From a virus, in IMG/VR virus record IMGVR_UViG_3300025102_000193, positions 1 through 28,959 of that record: a stretch of 28,959 bases of DNA. The stretch is one strand, 5' to 3'. The notes under the pieces are model-generated. The model did not search any database. It was not told where the DNA came from and saw only the letters and a list, made by a program, of their open reading frames with translations. How positions within the stretch are numbered: the first letter of the stretch is position 1; every line of letters begins with the position of its first letter. The position numbers and the translations under genes are program-made. Below are positions 12,955-22,132 of this stretch, piece by piece.

Positions 12955-14400
12955 TTGAAGTACGAATTCAAAACGCAACCGTTTGCGCATCAAAAGACGG
13001 CGTTAACCCGTTCATGGAACAAGCCTCATTACGGCTTCTTTATGGAAATGGGAACAGGTAAGTCGAAAGTCCTTATAGACACGATCGGTATTTTGTACGG
13101 TAAAGGCGCGATCAATGCTGCCGTTATCGTTGCGCCAAAAGGCGTATACAAAAACTGGTCTACGAAAGAGATACCTGACCATATGCCGGAGTATATCGAC
13201 CGACATGTCGCGGTATGGTCGCCTGCGCCTCGTAAACAGGAAAAATCTGATCTGATGAAGCTATTCGACGTAGGCGAAGATAAACTTAAAATCTTCGTTA
13301 TCAACGTCGAAGCGTTTAGTACAGCTAAGGGTGTCAAGTTTACTGAGAACTTTATCCTCGGTCATCAAGTGCTATTCGCGGTTGACGAATCTACGACGAT
13401 TAAAAACCCAAAAGCCTCACGAACCAAGGCTATTACGAAGCTGGCAAAGAATACCAAGTTCCGCAGAATCCTAACCGGCTCACCAATAACCCAGTCACCG
13501 CTGGACTTATACAGCCAAACTGAGGTGCTTGGAACAAGCCTACTCGGGTACAGCTCGTTCTACTCTTTCCAGAACCACTTCGGAGAGGTCGTAAATCGCT
13601 ATTTCGGGGGCCGTACCGTTAAACAGGTAGTAGGGTATAGGAACCTAGACGAACTAACGTCTAAGCTAGATACGTTCTCTTATAGGGTACTTAAAAACGA
13701 CTGCCTCGACCTACCGGAAAAACTGTATATCCGGAGGGAAGTAACCCTAACCGCGCAACAAAAGAAACTGTACACTGAATTAAAAGAACTCGCGATAACA
13801 GAACTTGAAAACCAAGAGATGGTAAGTGTTACGAATGTACTCACTCAACTGCTCAGGCTACACCAGATCATATGCGGTCATGTAAAAAGCGATGACGGCG
13901 TAGAAACACCCGTAGATAGCAACCGTATCGACGAACTTATTGAAGTTATCGGGGAGATGCAAGGTAAGGTGATTATCTGGGCAAACTACCGCCAAAATAT
14001 CTTAGAGATCGTTGAAACACTACAAGGTCTATTTGGATCGGATTCGGTAGCTGCCTATTTCGGAGACACAAGTACCGATGAACGTGAACGGGTTATTAAA
14101 GACTTCCAGAACCCCGATTCACCACTCAGGTTTTTCGTAGGTAATACGCAAACAGGTGGGTACGGTATCACGCTTACCGAAGCGCAAAACGTAATCTACT
14201 ACTCGAACAACTTCGACTTAGAAAAACGGCTGCAATCAGAAGATAGAGCACACCGTATTGGCCAAAAGAACAACGTAACTTACGTTGACCTCGTAGCCAA
14301 AGATACGGTAGACGAAAAGATCGTAACAGCGTTGCGTAATAAACTTGACCTCGCCCAAGAAGTCTTAGGCGACGAAAAGTGGGAAAACTGGTTAAGCTAA
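12955..14400 (+). CDS. SNF2-type superfamily 2 helicase/ATPase
   Basis: The only plus-strand gene of the window, 481 aa. Motif I is MGTGKSK (32-38), motif Ia VIVAPKGVYKNW (57-68), motif II FAVDEST (141-147, SNF2-type DES variant), motif III RRILTGSPITQSP (170-182), motif IV KVIIWANYRQN, motif V VGNTQTGGYGITLTEAQNVI and motif VI RAHRIGQ (431-437). The complete core lacks accessory domains, so it is a minimal SNF2-like translocase. Phage copies are presumed to act in replication restart, recombination or removal of DNA-bound proteins. The start is TTG at 12955, with AAAGGAAC six bases upstream; the next in-frame ATG would remove the region before motif I. Its 3' end overlaps the opposing 133-aa gene by 9 bases, with both stop codons in the shared segment. 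Confidence 0.92.
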   Translation: MKYEFKTQPFAHQKTALTRSWNKPHYGFFMEMGTGKSKVLIDTIGILYGKGAINAAVIVAPKGVYKNWSTKEIPDHMPEYIDRHVAVWSPAPRKQEKSDLMKLFDVGEDKLKIFVINVEAFSTAKGVKFTENFILGHQVLFAVDESTTIKNPKASRTKAITKLAKNTKFRRILTGSPITQSPLDLYSQTEVLGTSLLGYSSFYSFQNHFGEVVNRYFGGRTVKQVVGYRNLDELTSKLDTFSYRVLKNDCLDLPEKLYIRREVTLTAQQKKLYTELKELAITELENQEMVSVTNVLTQLLRLHQIICGHVKSDDGVETPVDSNRIDELIEVIGEMQGKVIIWANYRQNILEIVETLQGLFGSDSVAAYFGDTSTDERERVIKDFQNPDSPLRFFVGNTQTGGYGITLTEAQNVIYYSNNFDLEKRLQSEDRAHRIGQKNNVTYVDLVAKDTVDEKIVTALRNKLDLAQEVLGDEKWENWLS

Positions 14401-14793
14401 CAAGTTCCGCAACTCTGCAGCAGCGGCTTCTACAGCCGCTAACGCTTCCTCAGGAGAATCAGAAATATCTAGCGCAGATTGCGCGATACCTACTGCAAGG
14501 TCTTGAGGCTTTACGTCAGCCATCGGGTCTTCTTCGGGCATCATCGGCTCTTCGCCCATACCACCCATCAGTTCGGCTAGGCGATCTTCTTCCGGAGCGG
14601 GAGCCTCAGCCATAGGAGGCGGAGGCATCGGCGCACCACCACCAGCGGGAGGCATTGGTGGCATAGGTGCTCCCCTACCGGCGGGAGATGGAGTTGGGGC
14701 ACCACCGGCAGGGGGCAAGGGCGCAGCTGACATTTCAGCATCAGCTCTCATTTGATCTAAGCGATTCGGCATTTCATTCATAGGTATAGCCAT
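14392..14793 (-). CDS. Pro/Gly/Met-rich low-complexity virion-associated protein, 133 aa
   Basis: The N-terminal two thirds is a proline-rich linker with repeats such as PPAGGAPTPSP, APMPPMPPAGGGAPMPPPPM, followed by an acidic stretch (EEDRLAELMGGMGEEPMMPE) and a C-terminal amphipathic helix (DSPEEALAAVEAAAAELRNLLA). No catalytic motif. It is last in the virion gene block with AAGGAAC before the ATG, so it is probably a minor structural or scaffold-like protein. Low complexity prevents homology assignment. The repeated GCACCACC/GGCGG-type codons give locally repetitive DNA at about 14600-14720. Confidence 0.7.
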   Translation of the reverse strand: MAIPMNEMPNRLDQMRADAEMSAAPLPPAGGAPTPSPAGRGAPMPPMPPAGGGAPMPPPPMAEAPAPEEDRLAELMGGMGEEPMMPEEDPMADVKPQDLAVGIAQSALDISDSPEEALAAVEAAAAELRNLLA

Positions 14794-14795
14794 TA

Positions 14796-16205
14796 TTAGT
14801 TCCTTGGTACGTTAGGCCGAAAGGCGTTTTGGAACGGTTGTACGTTCGTATCGAAATTAGTCAGATCCATTATACCGTTTGATACTTGACCGCCCATGTT
14901 CTTTTTATCAGGGTTATACGACATACCGCCAGTAAACGGATTATTATACATCCCGCCAGCAAAGGGTTGATTTCGTTCGTTATATTCTTCAGGAGTAAAC
15001 GGTTCGTTATACTCGCTATAACTTGGTGTAAATGTTTTCAAATACGATGTAAATGGATCTTGGCCTTGTCCTGCTCGTTGGCTTTCTATCAAACTAGCCA
15101 TAGGGCTACCTCCAGGAAGGAATGACGCACCTGCATCAAACTGTGAAGTAGAACCTGTTCGTGGGCCGGTAGGCACTGAAGATGCATAGAAGTTCTGTAC
15201 TTCCTCTTTCGCATCAGAAATTTGTTGGTTTACTGCATCAGCTTCGTATTGCGAAGTTACGTCGCTATACTGCTGTTCAAGATCAGCTATTTTCTTTTCT
15301 AATGCAGTTATCGTTTCTGTTTGATCTTGTGGTAAATACGCTTCTAATTGTTCAGGTGTTAAATAGTTTTGGAATAAAGTTTCTAAACCTGATTGCGTTA
15401 CATACTGCGACATATCAGGAGCAGATTGATCTACCCCTTGTTGAATTAGCTCATTTACTTGTTCTTCGGTTAACCCTGCTGCAACAGCTTGTTCAACAGC
15501 TTCTTCAGCACTTTCTCCAGCTTGTGAAGACACTAGTTGTTCAATTTGCTCTCTAGTTAGCAAGCCTTGATCGAAAAGTTGTGCAAGCTGAGTTTCGCTT
15601 AGTTGATAAGAAGAGATGAGTTGTAAAACTTGCTGCTCACTCATCCCACCGTCGATAAAGTTTTGTAATTCTTCAGGCGATAATTCACCTGCAGCTAACC
15701 GTCGTTGAAATTCTACATCTGCTGCAGCTTGTTCTGCGGCTCTTCGTTCTGCTTCCGCAGTAGCATCTGCTTCTTGTTGCGCTTGGCGTTCTTGGCGTCG
15801 ACGTTCTTGTTCAGCAGCTCTTTCTGCTGCAGCTGCCGGATCTGTAGAACGAACGTAATCCCCGCGATCGTATTGAGCATAATCGTTACCGTATGCACCC
15901 TGTTCAACATTGAAGCCCATCGCCTCAGAAGCTGAAGGGCCGTACATATAATTAAACGCATCTACTTCTTCCGGAGTAGGAGAAGCAACTACTCGTTGAG
16001 GAGCAGTTTGACCAACTGTATCGGCAACTACAGGATTATTCGCCATATATGCGGCAATGCGCTCAGGGTCAACGTCAACATTGATATTAATACCGCCGCC
16101 ACCGAACATTTTAGCAGGTTCGACTTCGCCGCCGTTGTTCATTTGGGCGGGTTGTGGTTCTTCTGAATACTCTATCGTTTCAGGTTGAAAAAATTTAACT
16201 TTCAT
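14796..16205 (-). CDS. Virion protein with tandem short helical repeats and coiled coil, 469 aa
   Basis: The N-terminus has Gly-rich patches (NNGGEVEPAKMFGGGG, about 23-38). Residues 120-170 form a highly charged A/E/Q/R helix. Residues 174-226 contain four tandem 13-14-residue repeats (LSPEELQNFIDGG, MSEQQVLQLISSYQ, LSETQLAQLFDQGL, LTREQIEQLVSSQ) with further copies at 245 (LTEEQVNELI) and 282 (LTPEQLEAYL). A coiled coil follows (ALEKKIADLEQQY, 301-313), and the C-terminus is Pro/Asn/Tyr rich with NPFTGGMSYNPDKKNMGG. Function unknown; its place after the 1223-aa protein (ATGA overlap) suggests an internal virion or ejection protein. The repeats may build a solenoid or a helical rod. Confidence 0.75.
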   Translation of the reverse strand: MKVKFFQPETIEYSEEPQPAQMNNGGEVEPAKMFGGGGININVDVDPERIAAYMANNPVVADTVGQTAPQRVVASPTPEEVDAFNYMYGPSASEAMGFNVEQGAYGNDYAQYDRGDYVRSTDPAAAAERAAEQERRRQERQAQQEADATAEAERRAAEQAAADVEFQRRLAAGELSPEELQNFIDGGMSEQQVLQLISSYQLSETQLAQLFDQGLLTREQIEQLVSSQAGESAEEAVEQAVAAGLTEEQVNELIQQGVDQSAPDMSQYVTQSGLETLFQNYLTPEQLEAYLPQDQTETITALEKKIADLEQQYSDVTSQYEADAVNQQISDAKEEVQNFYASSVPTGPRTGSTSQFDAGASFLPGGSPMASLIESQRAGQGQDPFTSYLKTFTPSYSEYNEPFTPEEYNERNQPFAGGMYNNPFTGGMSYNPDKKNMGGQVSNGIMDLTNFDTNVQPFQNAFRPNVPRN

Positions 16206-19200
16206 AGATCTAACTCGAATTTTTTCGCGACCTTTCGCTTAAATTGTTCTACTTCCTGTTCCACTTCTTGTTCTTCGCCGTATCTTCCTAACGCTATTTG
16301 TTCTATTAATCTTAAAGAGTCACCCAAGGGTAGTCTTTTTGTATCATATATTTTCATAAACTCATCTAGCTTTTTTGGATTAGCTAAAATCATGGCGAAA
16401 TGGTTAGCTACTTTAGGTGATAACTCTCCTAAAAGAAGATTAGTTCGATATCCAGCACGAGACAGCTGCCCGAAAGCACCTTTACGAACCGCTGAAACAG
16501 TACCTGTTGCTCGTTCCATAATTGTTTGTAAAGTTTCTTGTGAGGCTTGTTTAGGGTTTCTCCTTTCTTTCGCTACGAGAATTTTAGCGCGGCGAGCGAA
16601 ATTTCTTAAATTTTTAGCAAATCGCAAAGCATCTTTTTCGCCAACTATCAAAGATAAATCTTCAGCTAAATCTTTATCTGTTGGGGCATATAAAACTAAA
16701 TCAGTTAGTTCATCTAAATCAAAACCACTGTCTACACGGTCAGCTGCACCTCGGAACCTGCTTTGTCCTCTGACGACTTCAGCCCCAATTCCTGCTAAAT
16801 TTTGTATTCTTCTTGTAAAATCTGTTCTTAAAGCAGTCCTTAAATCGGGGTATTCATCAGCTATTGCTGAAAGCTCTTTTAATTGAGACCAAGTTGGCGA
16901 ACCTCTAAAATCTCTTTTCGCTTTAGGCGTCATCCTAAAATAAGCGTCAACTACTTCAATCGGAGAATTTACGAAATCTCCAGTTTCTGGATTGATCATT
17001 CTGTCTATGACAGAATTCACTCGTTGTAATTGTTTCTCATTATTTTCTATATCTAGCCTGATTCTTTGAAAATCTTTAGGATTAAGTTCTGTTTGGGGGA
17101 ACAATATTCGTAACTGTGCTCCGTTACGATCGCTTAAAATTCTTAAACGATTAGCTTGTTGAACAGTATTCGAGCCATCTCCGCGCACTTCACGGTCTAA
17201 CGCATCGAACACCACTCTTCTAACCTGCTGTAATTTTACTAAGCCTTCGGGAGTTTCTGATAAAACCTCTACCAAGCCGTCAACATCTGTCGGCTTACTA
17301 TTTAAAATATATGATCCGAGTTCGCTGGGCTCTTTCGTCGCAACTTGATAAAAATATCGACCACTAACCCGATCCTGCGCTTCAGTTATCCTTAATTTGA
17401 CATCATTAATATCCTCACCAACAACTGGTAGAACATCTCGTCTATACTCTTCAGGATTTTTAGCTTCTGTTGGTGCGCTTCTGTCTCCAGTAATTTTCTT
17501 ATACTGGATTCTATATGCTTCGCTTCTTGCGTTTGCGAGACCTTGAAGTAATTTCTTCCCTTCATCTCTCACTTTTTGATTGGGGTGAGAGTTAAACATG
17601 CTCTCTAAGTTTTCCATAGTTCGAGTAATTTCTTCTATAGAAAATCTTCGTTGAGCTTCGAATCGTTTGGGATCAGCAAGCTGTTGAATACTTATTCCTT
17701 CATCTGATCTATTTTGTAAAATACCTCTGATCATTTCTGCAACTTCTGCATCATCTGCAGAGCCGAAAATACGGTCTTGTGGTTTATTAGCATTGAGCAT
17801 TCGATTTAGCTGCTCGCTAATAAACCTAGGCAGAGGCACTACAGCTTCTTGATAAACTTGAAAATCGTTACCATCTATATCCGTTGCAGTTTTATTAAAA
17901 ACTGTGTCGTATTCTCTACGAATCGGGTCGATAAATTGACGATACATCGTCATTAATTCAGAGGTGTACTGAGGATAAGAAGGCGATCCACCTTCTACAA
18001 TATTCTGAACATCTGCTACTACATCAGAGGTAGGGCCAACTACTCTTTGATCCACAACTACTTCTTCTAAGTCTAGTTGTTTCTCTATATCAAAAATATC
18101 TTGCTCTATTGCTTCTTTTCGTTTTCGTCTATTTTGTATTTTTATTCGATTGACTAATTTATTAAAAGTATCTCGATCTAGTTTTAAATTGGGTTTTAAA
18201 CCAACTTTTATTGACTCGTAATACCTGTCTAACGCCCCGCCTTGATTATTTAGGATTCTATTAAGTGCTGCATAACCTTCTGAACCTTGATCCATCGTAG
18301 CTATCAAGTTGTTTTCTATAGATCTTAAAACACCGTCATTCGTCAGATCACTTAAAGAATTTAATTCTTCGGTAACTTCACCGCCAGCCTCAGTAATAAA
18401 TTCGTTCATCTGTGCTGTAGAAAAATCTGCGTCTTCTGGAGGTAATTCCCCGAAACTTCTTTGTCTTTTTCTTCTTAAATACTCGCCAGCCGCTCTCAAA
18501 CGAGCTAGGAGTTCTTCAGGCATTCGCTCGCCTGTGAACATATTTTTAACTTTTCCATATGCTTTTAAAGCTAATTCTGAACCGAATTCTCCCCCAGCCG
18601 CATAAATACCTGCTAGACCAGATATTTCAAAAATACGACGGTCACTCATATCGGGCTGATACCCTGCTGCTCTAGCATATAAAAGTTTACCAGCTTCTGC
18701 GGAAGCCTCTGCGATACCAGAAACTGAAGCAAGTCCCGCCATTTTCGCGCCAGTTTTCAGAGCGCCTGACGTTTCTAAAACAGGTTCGCCTTTTTCGATT
18801 TTTGCTAAATTTCTATCGATTTGTTTTTGTGCTCTACGGTTTAATCCTTCCCTAAAAAGTTTTACAAATCCACCGCCAAGTACGAGTGCAGGAGCTTCTC
18901 TTGTTAAAAACACATCCATTTCTGTGAGGAATGCTTCAGGATTACCTTCAAATAGGGACTCTAAAGGTTGTATATTCCCGAAAGGCACAGGTTTACCGCC
19001 TGTCAAATCGCTTTTAATAATAAACTGGTTACTCTCTATACCCTCTGAACTAAAATCTACATATTCAACTTCAGCAGTAGGATCGAACCGATGTACTAAA
19101 TTTTCTACTTCCCGTTTATTTAAAGTTGCAGGGCTTATGATTCGTCCAAAACTTAAATCGTTTAACTGATCGTCGTCTAATAAAGACATATAATTAGTAT

Positions 19201-19873
19201 TAGGGTCTGCACCACGAGCAGCGTATTGTGCTCGTTGATCTTCGTTTATATCGAATAATCCGCTAACCAGACCAGACGGAACACGAGCCGCTTGCATCGG
19301 AGAAGGTCTTACTTTGTTATTTAATCCGATAAATCTATCGAGCAACCCTCCTTTTAAAGCACCTGCATCGGGTCTTTTCCTTTCTTCGTAGGGCAACCCA
19401 TCTAAGTCTTCGTTAGAAAAAGCATAGTCAATAAACGCTCGGTATTGCGTTGGGTTATGTAAAGATTGAAGTGTGGCGACGTCTAATTGACCTTGATCAT
19501 CTACATAGCCTTCTTTCATAAGGTCTGCACGAACTTCTCTTAACAGCTCAGAATCTGCTTTTAAATCTAAAACATTGTCTAAAAAATCTAGTTGTAAAAA
19601 TCGTTCTTTAGCGTTGGGGTAATACTCGCCTAAACTTTGTCCATCTTTATCAGTGGGCTCAAATGCAATATCTGTTTCATAAGGCGCAGTAGAAACGACA
19701 TCTAAAAAACTAAAAGTTTCGTCGGTTCTTGCATCTCTTTTAGCAATGGGTTGACCGCGAAAATAAGGCTCTCGATCAGCAACGAATTTTTTATAAGACT
19801 CGTTGTTATAAAATAAATCAGACGGCGAAGTAATTAATTTTTCGTCTTTATCAAAAGCTGTTGCTTGTACCAT
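16202..19873 (-). CDS. Very large putative internal virion / ejection protein, 1223 aa
   Basis: The largest gene of the window. The sequence is mostly helical and charged, with long coiled-coil-prone stretches (for example NRIKIQNRRKRKEAIEQDIF about residue 570, and PKDFQRIRLDIENNEKQLQR in the C-terminal third). An Ala/Gly-rich, possibly membrane-active segment lies near residues 370-430 (GAKMAGLASVSGIAEASAEA then GKLLYARAAGY). No lytic transglycosylase or peptidase motif could be seen. Size, helical character and position match internal core/ejection proteins of podoviruses such as T7 gp16 or P22 gp16, but without sequence homology I can assert. The start at 19873 has GAGGAAG upstream, two bases after the stop of the 751-aa gene. 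Confidence 0.72.
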   Translation of the reverse strand: MVQATAFDKDEKLITSPSDLFYNNESYKKFVADREPYFRGQPIAKRDARTDETFSFLDVVSTAPYETDIAFEPTDKDGQSLGEYYPNAKERFLQLDFLDNVLDLKADSELLREVRADLMKEGYVDDQGQLDVATLQSLHNPTQYRAFIDYAFSNEDLDGLPYEERKRPDAGALKGGLLDRFIGLNNKVRPSPMQAARVPSGLVSGLFDINEDQRAQYAARGADPNTNYMSLLDDDQLNDLSFGRIISPATLNKREVENLVHRFDPTAEVEYVDFSSEGIESNQFIIKSDLTGGKPVPFGNIQPLESLFEGNPEAFLTEMDVFLTREAPALVLGGGFVKLFREGLNRRAQKQIDRNLAKIEKGEPVLETSGALKTGAKMAGLASVSGIAEASAEAGKLLYARAAGYQPDMSDRRIFEISGLAGIYAAGGEFGSELALKAYGKVKNMFTGERMPEELLARLRAAGEYLRRKRQRSFGELPPEDADFSTAQMNEFITEAGGEVTEELNSLSDLTNDGVLRSIENNLIATMDQGSEGYAALNRILNNQGGALDRYYESIKVGLKPNLKLDRDTFNKLVNRIKIQNRRKRKEAIEQDIFDIEKQLDLEEVVVDQRVVGPTSDVVADVQNIVEGGSPSYPQYTSELMTMYRQFIDPIRREYDTVFNKTATDIDGNDFQVYQEAVVPLPRFISEQLNRMLNANKPQDRIFGSADDAEVAEMIRGILQNRSDEGISIQQLADPKRFEAQRRFSIEEITRTMENLESMFNSHPNQKVRDEGKKLLQGLANARSEAYRIQYKKITGDRSAPTEAKNPEEYRRDVLPVVGEDINDVKLRITEAQDRVSGRYFYQVATKEPSELGSYILNSKPTDVDGLVEVLSETPEGLVKLQQVRRVVFDALDREVRGDGSNTVQQANRLRILSDRNGAQLRILFPQTELNPKDFQRIRLDIENNEKQLQRVNSVIDRMINPETGDFVNSPIEVVDAYFRMTPKAKRDFRGSPTWSQLKELSAIADEYPDLRTALRTDFTRRIQNLAGIGAEVVRGQSRFRGAADRVDSGFDLDELTDLVLYAPTDKDLAEDLSLIVGEKDALRFAKNLRNFARRAKILVAKERRNPKQASQETLQTIMERATGTVSAVRKGAFGQLSRAGYRTNLLLGELSPKVANHFAMILANPKKLDEFMKIYDTKRLPLGDSLRLIEQIALGRYGEEQEVEQEVEQFKRKVAKKFELDL

Positions 19874-19875
19874 TT

Positions 19876-22131
19876 CTACGGCTTCCTCTTCAGCTGCTCT
19901 AAGGTCTTACCGCCAGTGCCTGTGTTTTGAGTCGAGGGAGTTTGTGCTCTACTTTGGCCTACAAAATCGTAAAGGAAAGTGTTCTTATCAATTCCAAAAG
20001 TATCGAAATACCCACCGTCTTTTAAAAATTCCATAGCTATCGGATCATTTTCTGCGCGATTACGAAAATCCGTTTCAAATGATCTAAATTTAAATCGTCG
20101 AGATTTAGGGTCATATATAAAATATGGGGCGGCTCTCGTAGAAAGTCTACTTATATCGGTCTGTATCTCTGATTGTAACCCTTGAGCTTCCTCATCACTT
20201 AAAACGAACTCACCATCTGGGCCGACTTCTGAAAGTTTATTTAGTTTAGTTGTCGGAATTTTAACGAGGTCTGCGATACGTTGGTTAGCTAAATCCGTGT
20301 CACTTCCAGCAGATAAACTTTTTAGATCAGAAAAAATCGCACTACGAGAATCTGCATCCCTAATTTGTGTCGCTATAAACTCTGCGGTTCTAGTTCCGAC
20401 GTCTCTTGCATTGTTAGAATCATAGCCAACTTGCTGTAAGAAATTTGACACGTCTTTATCAGAAAGCGTTCGTCCTTCCTGACCAGCAGAAGCCGCCGCT
20501 GCATAAGCTAGTCTAATTTGTGCAGCGATTAATCTACCTCGTTGTACAACAGCGTTAGTAACTGCTTCTGAGTTACCTAAACTAAACGCAGGTGCGGCAC
20601 CCGACTGACTAGATTGCTCTAGACGATTTAAAGCAGTGATTAATGCGTTATCTGCTTGATCCATTGCAGCTTGTTGTTGCGTTGTCGGAGGCTGTCCAGC
20701 AACATAATTTTGGTAGGCTCTTGCATGGTTATTAGCTGCTGCAAAAACACCCATGACATTGCCAGAGGGCTGGTTTTTATGTAGTTGTGATCGGATAATT
20801 TGATTAGTTGAAGTGCCTTGTGTTTCTAAAAAATCGCTTACTGCATCTAATTCTAGATTCAAACTAGAAGCGATCTTGTTTAAAAATACATCCGCTTTAG
20901 TAAAAACTTTTGCACCCTTGCCGCCTTCAACTTCTTCTTGTGCAAGTTGAAGTACGACTCGTCCTGAGTTCAAAGTATTGTTCAACGCACCAAACTGCAA
21001 GTCTAAATCTTCGAAAAGTTTTCCTCTCTCAGTTCTTCCTGCTGATAATTTAGGGCCACCTTCTATTCCTGGACTATCTAAAATCCAGTTTCTTTTGAGA
21101 GTTCTCCACTCTTCTTTCTCTCTGCTTCGTTCACCTTCAGGGTCAGCAATAATTGTCATTGGTTTGCGTGTGCCATCTGGCTGCATAACTGCAGGATAAA
21201 AATACCCTACCGCGCGATCGTTAGATTCTGTATCTATAAAGTTTCTAACCTGTGACGAAGGAATATCTGCATCATCTAGTGTCAAATTACGATTTATATA
21301 CGCTTCGCCTGCTCTAATTATCTGTCTTTTACCGTTTTCATCAACATAGACATCTATTTTTGGATCTGCTTGGCTTATTACATATCTTTGAGATCCGTCT
21401 TTATTTGTTAAGACATCTCTTTTGATCTGGACTACTCCGTTAGTGTCCGAGTCCAAATACGCCCCGTAAGTAATCGATCGTGTTAAATCGACATCTTTAG
21501 TGAGCGCAGTATCTCGAGCCGTAGCACGTTTTAAATAATTATCAAGCCTCGTTTGATCTAAAGCACGCTCAAGTTTTTTACCTGATTGGGCGGCAGAAAT
21601 ATAAGAAGCTACGCCTCCATCGTCTTCTTCGCCTGCAAGAGCAAAAGCAGGAGCAAAAGTTAAAAGTTCTGTTAGACCCTTACCTAACATTGTTTTTTGT
21701 CTAGGCAACATCTTTTTATCTAACGGTAAGGCTTGATCTATTCGATTTCTTAACCTTATTCTTTCAACCTCTATTGGGTCGAGCGGTGCGCTAGTTCCTA
21801 ACTCTCCTAAAACAGTTTTTTGTTTAAGATCACCTGTTCCGAAATCAGAATCTGTAATCCCTAGTTCTGTCGCTGAGATATCTTTATCTTCAAATAATAG
21901 ATTTCCCAATCCTGCTTTATCAGCTAACTCGAGTCCCGCTTCAGCTAAAAACGGCGAGGATGCGCCTAACAGCGCACCAAGGATCTGTTTTTTAGGGTCT
22001 TTTTCGTCGCGCTGCGTTTGTCGTCGAGGCGTAGGCGCAAACTGCACTGAGCGAACAGGCGTAACTTTAGGGGCTTGAACTAAATTAGCAATACCCCCAC
22101 CGCCGACATTAAACCCAAAATTCTTCGCCAC
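19876..22131 (-). CDS. Putative internal virion protein, 751 aa
   Basis: Not recognised by motif. The N-terminus is Gly-rich (GFNVGGGGIANLVQAPKVTP), followed by a hydrophobic stretch (ILGALLGASSPFLAEAGLEL at about 51-70) and long Ala/Gln/Asp-rich helical regions. A beta-rich segment around 225-330 contains NGVVQIKRDVLTNKDGSQRY. The start codon is GTG at 22131, supported by TAGGAGCATAAC directly upstream; the preceding gene stops two bases before. Lack of catalytic motifs and its position between the 567-aa and 1223-aa proteins suggest an ejection or core protein. A tail-associated role is possible. Confidence 0.7.
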   Translation of the reverse strand: MAKNFGFNVGGGGIANLVQAPKVTPVRSVQFAPTPRRQTQRDEKDPKKQILGALLGASSPFLAEAGLELADKAGLGNLLFEDKDISATELGITDSDFGTGDLKQKTVLGELGTSAPLDPIEVERIRLRNRIDQALPLDKKMLPRQKTMLGKGLTELLTFAPAFALAGEEDDGGVASYISAAQSGKKLERALDQTRLDNYLKRATARDTALTKDVDLTRSITYGAYLDSDTNGVVQIKRDVLTNKDGSQRYVISQADPKIDVYVDENGKRQIIRAGEAYINRNLTLDDADIPSSQVRNFIDTESNDRAVGYFYPAVMQPDGTRKPMTIIADPEGERSREKEEWRTLKRNWILDSPGIEGGPKLSAGRTERGKLFEDLDLQFGALNNTLNSGRVVLQLAQEEVEGGKGAKVFTKADVFLNKIASSLNLELDAVSDFLETQGTSTNQIIRSQLHKNQPSGNVMGVFAAANNHARAYQNYVAGQPPTTQQQAAMDQADNALITALNRLEQSSQSGAAPAFSLGNSEAVTNAVVQRGRLIAAQIRLAYAAAASAGQEGRTLSDKDVSNFLQQVGYDSNNARDVGTRTAEFIATQIRDADSRSAIFSDLKSLSAGSDTDLANQRIADLVKIPTTKLNKLSEVGPDGEFVLSDEEAQGLQSEIQTDISRLSTRAAPYFIYDPKSRRFKFRSFETDFRNRAENDPIAMEFLKDGGYFDTFGIDKNTFLYDFVGQSRAQTPSTQNTGTGGKTLEQLKRKP

Positions 22132-22132
22132 G

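Noticed and set aside
14600-14720. Short repetitive GC-rich stretch as a possible regulatory repeat
   Set aside because: Explained by Pro/Ala/Gly codons of the low-complexity 133-aa protein.
15705-15961. Overlapping plus and minus frames rich in Cys/Phe or Gln/Arg within the 469-aa gene
   Set aside because: Both arise from repetitive GCT/GCA/TTC codons of the real gene; no start or ribosome site.
16185-16886. 233-aa plus-strand open frame opposite the 1223-aa gene
   Set aside because: Ser/Lys-rich, with no ribosome site or recognisable domain, and lies wholly opposite the C-terminal coding part of a long real gene; an antisense shadow.
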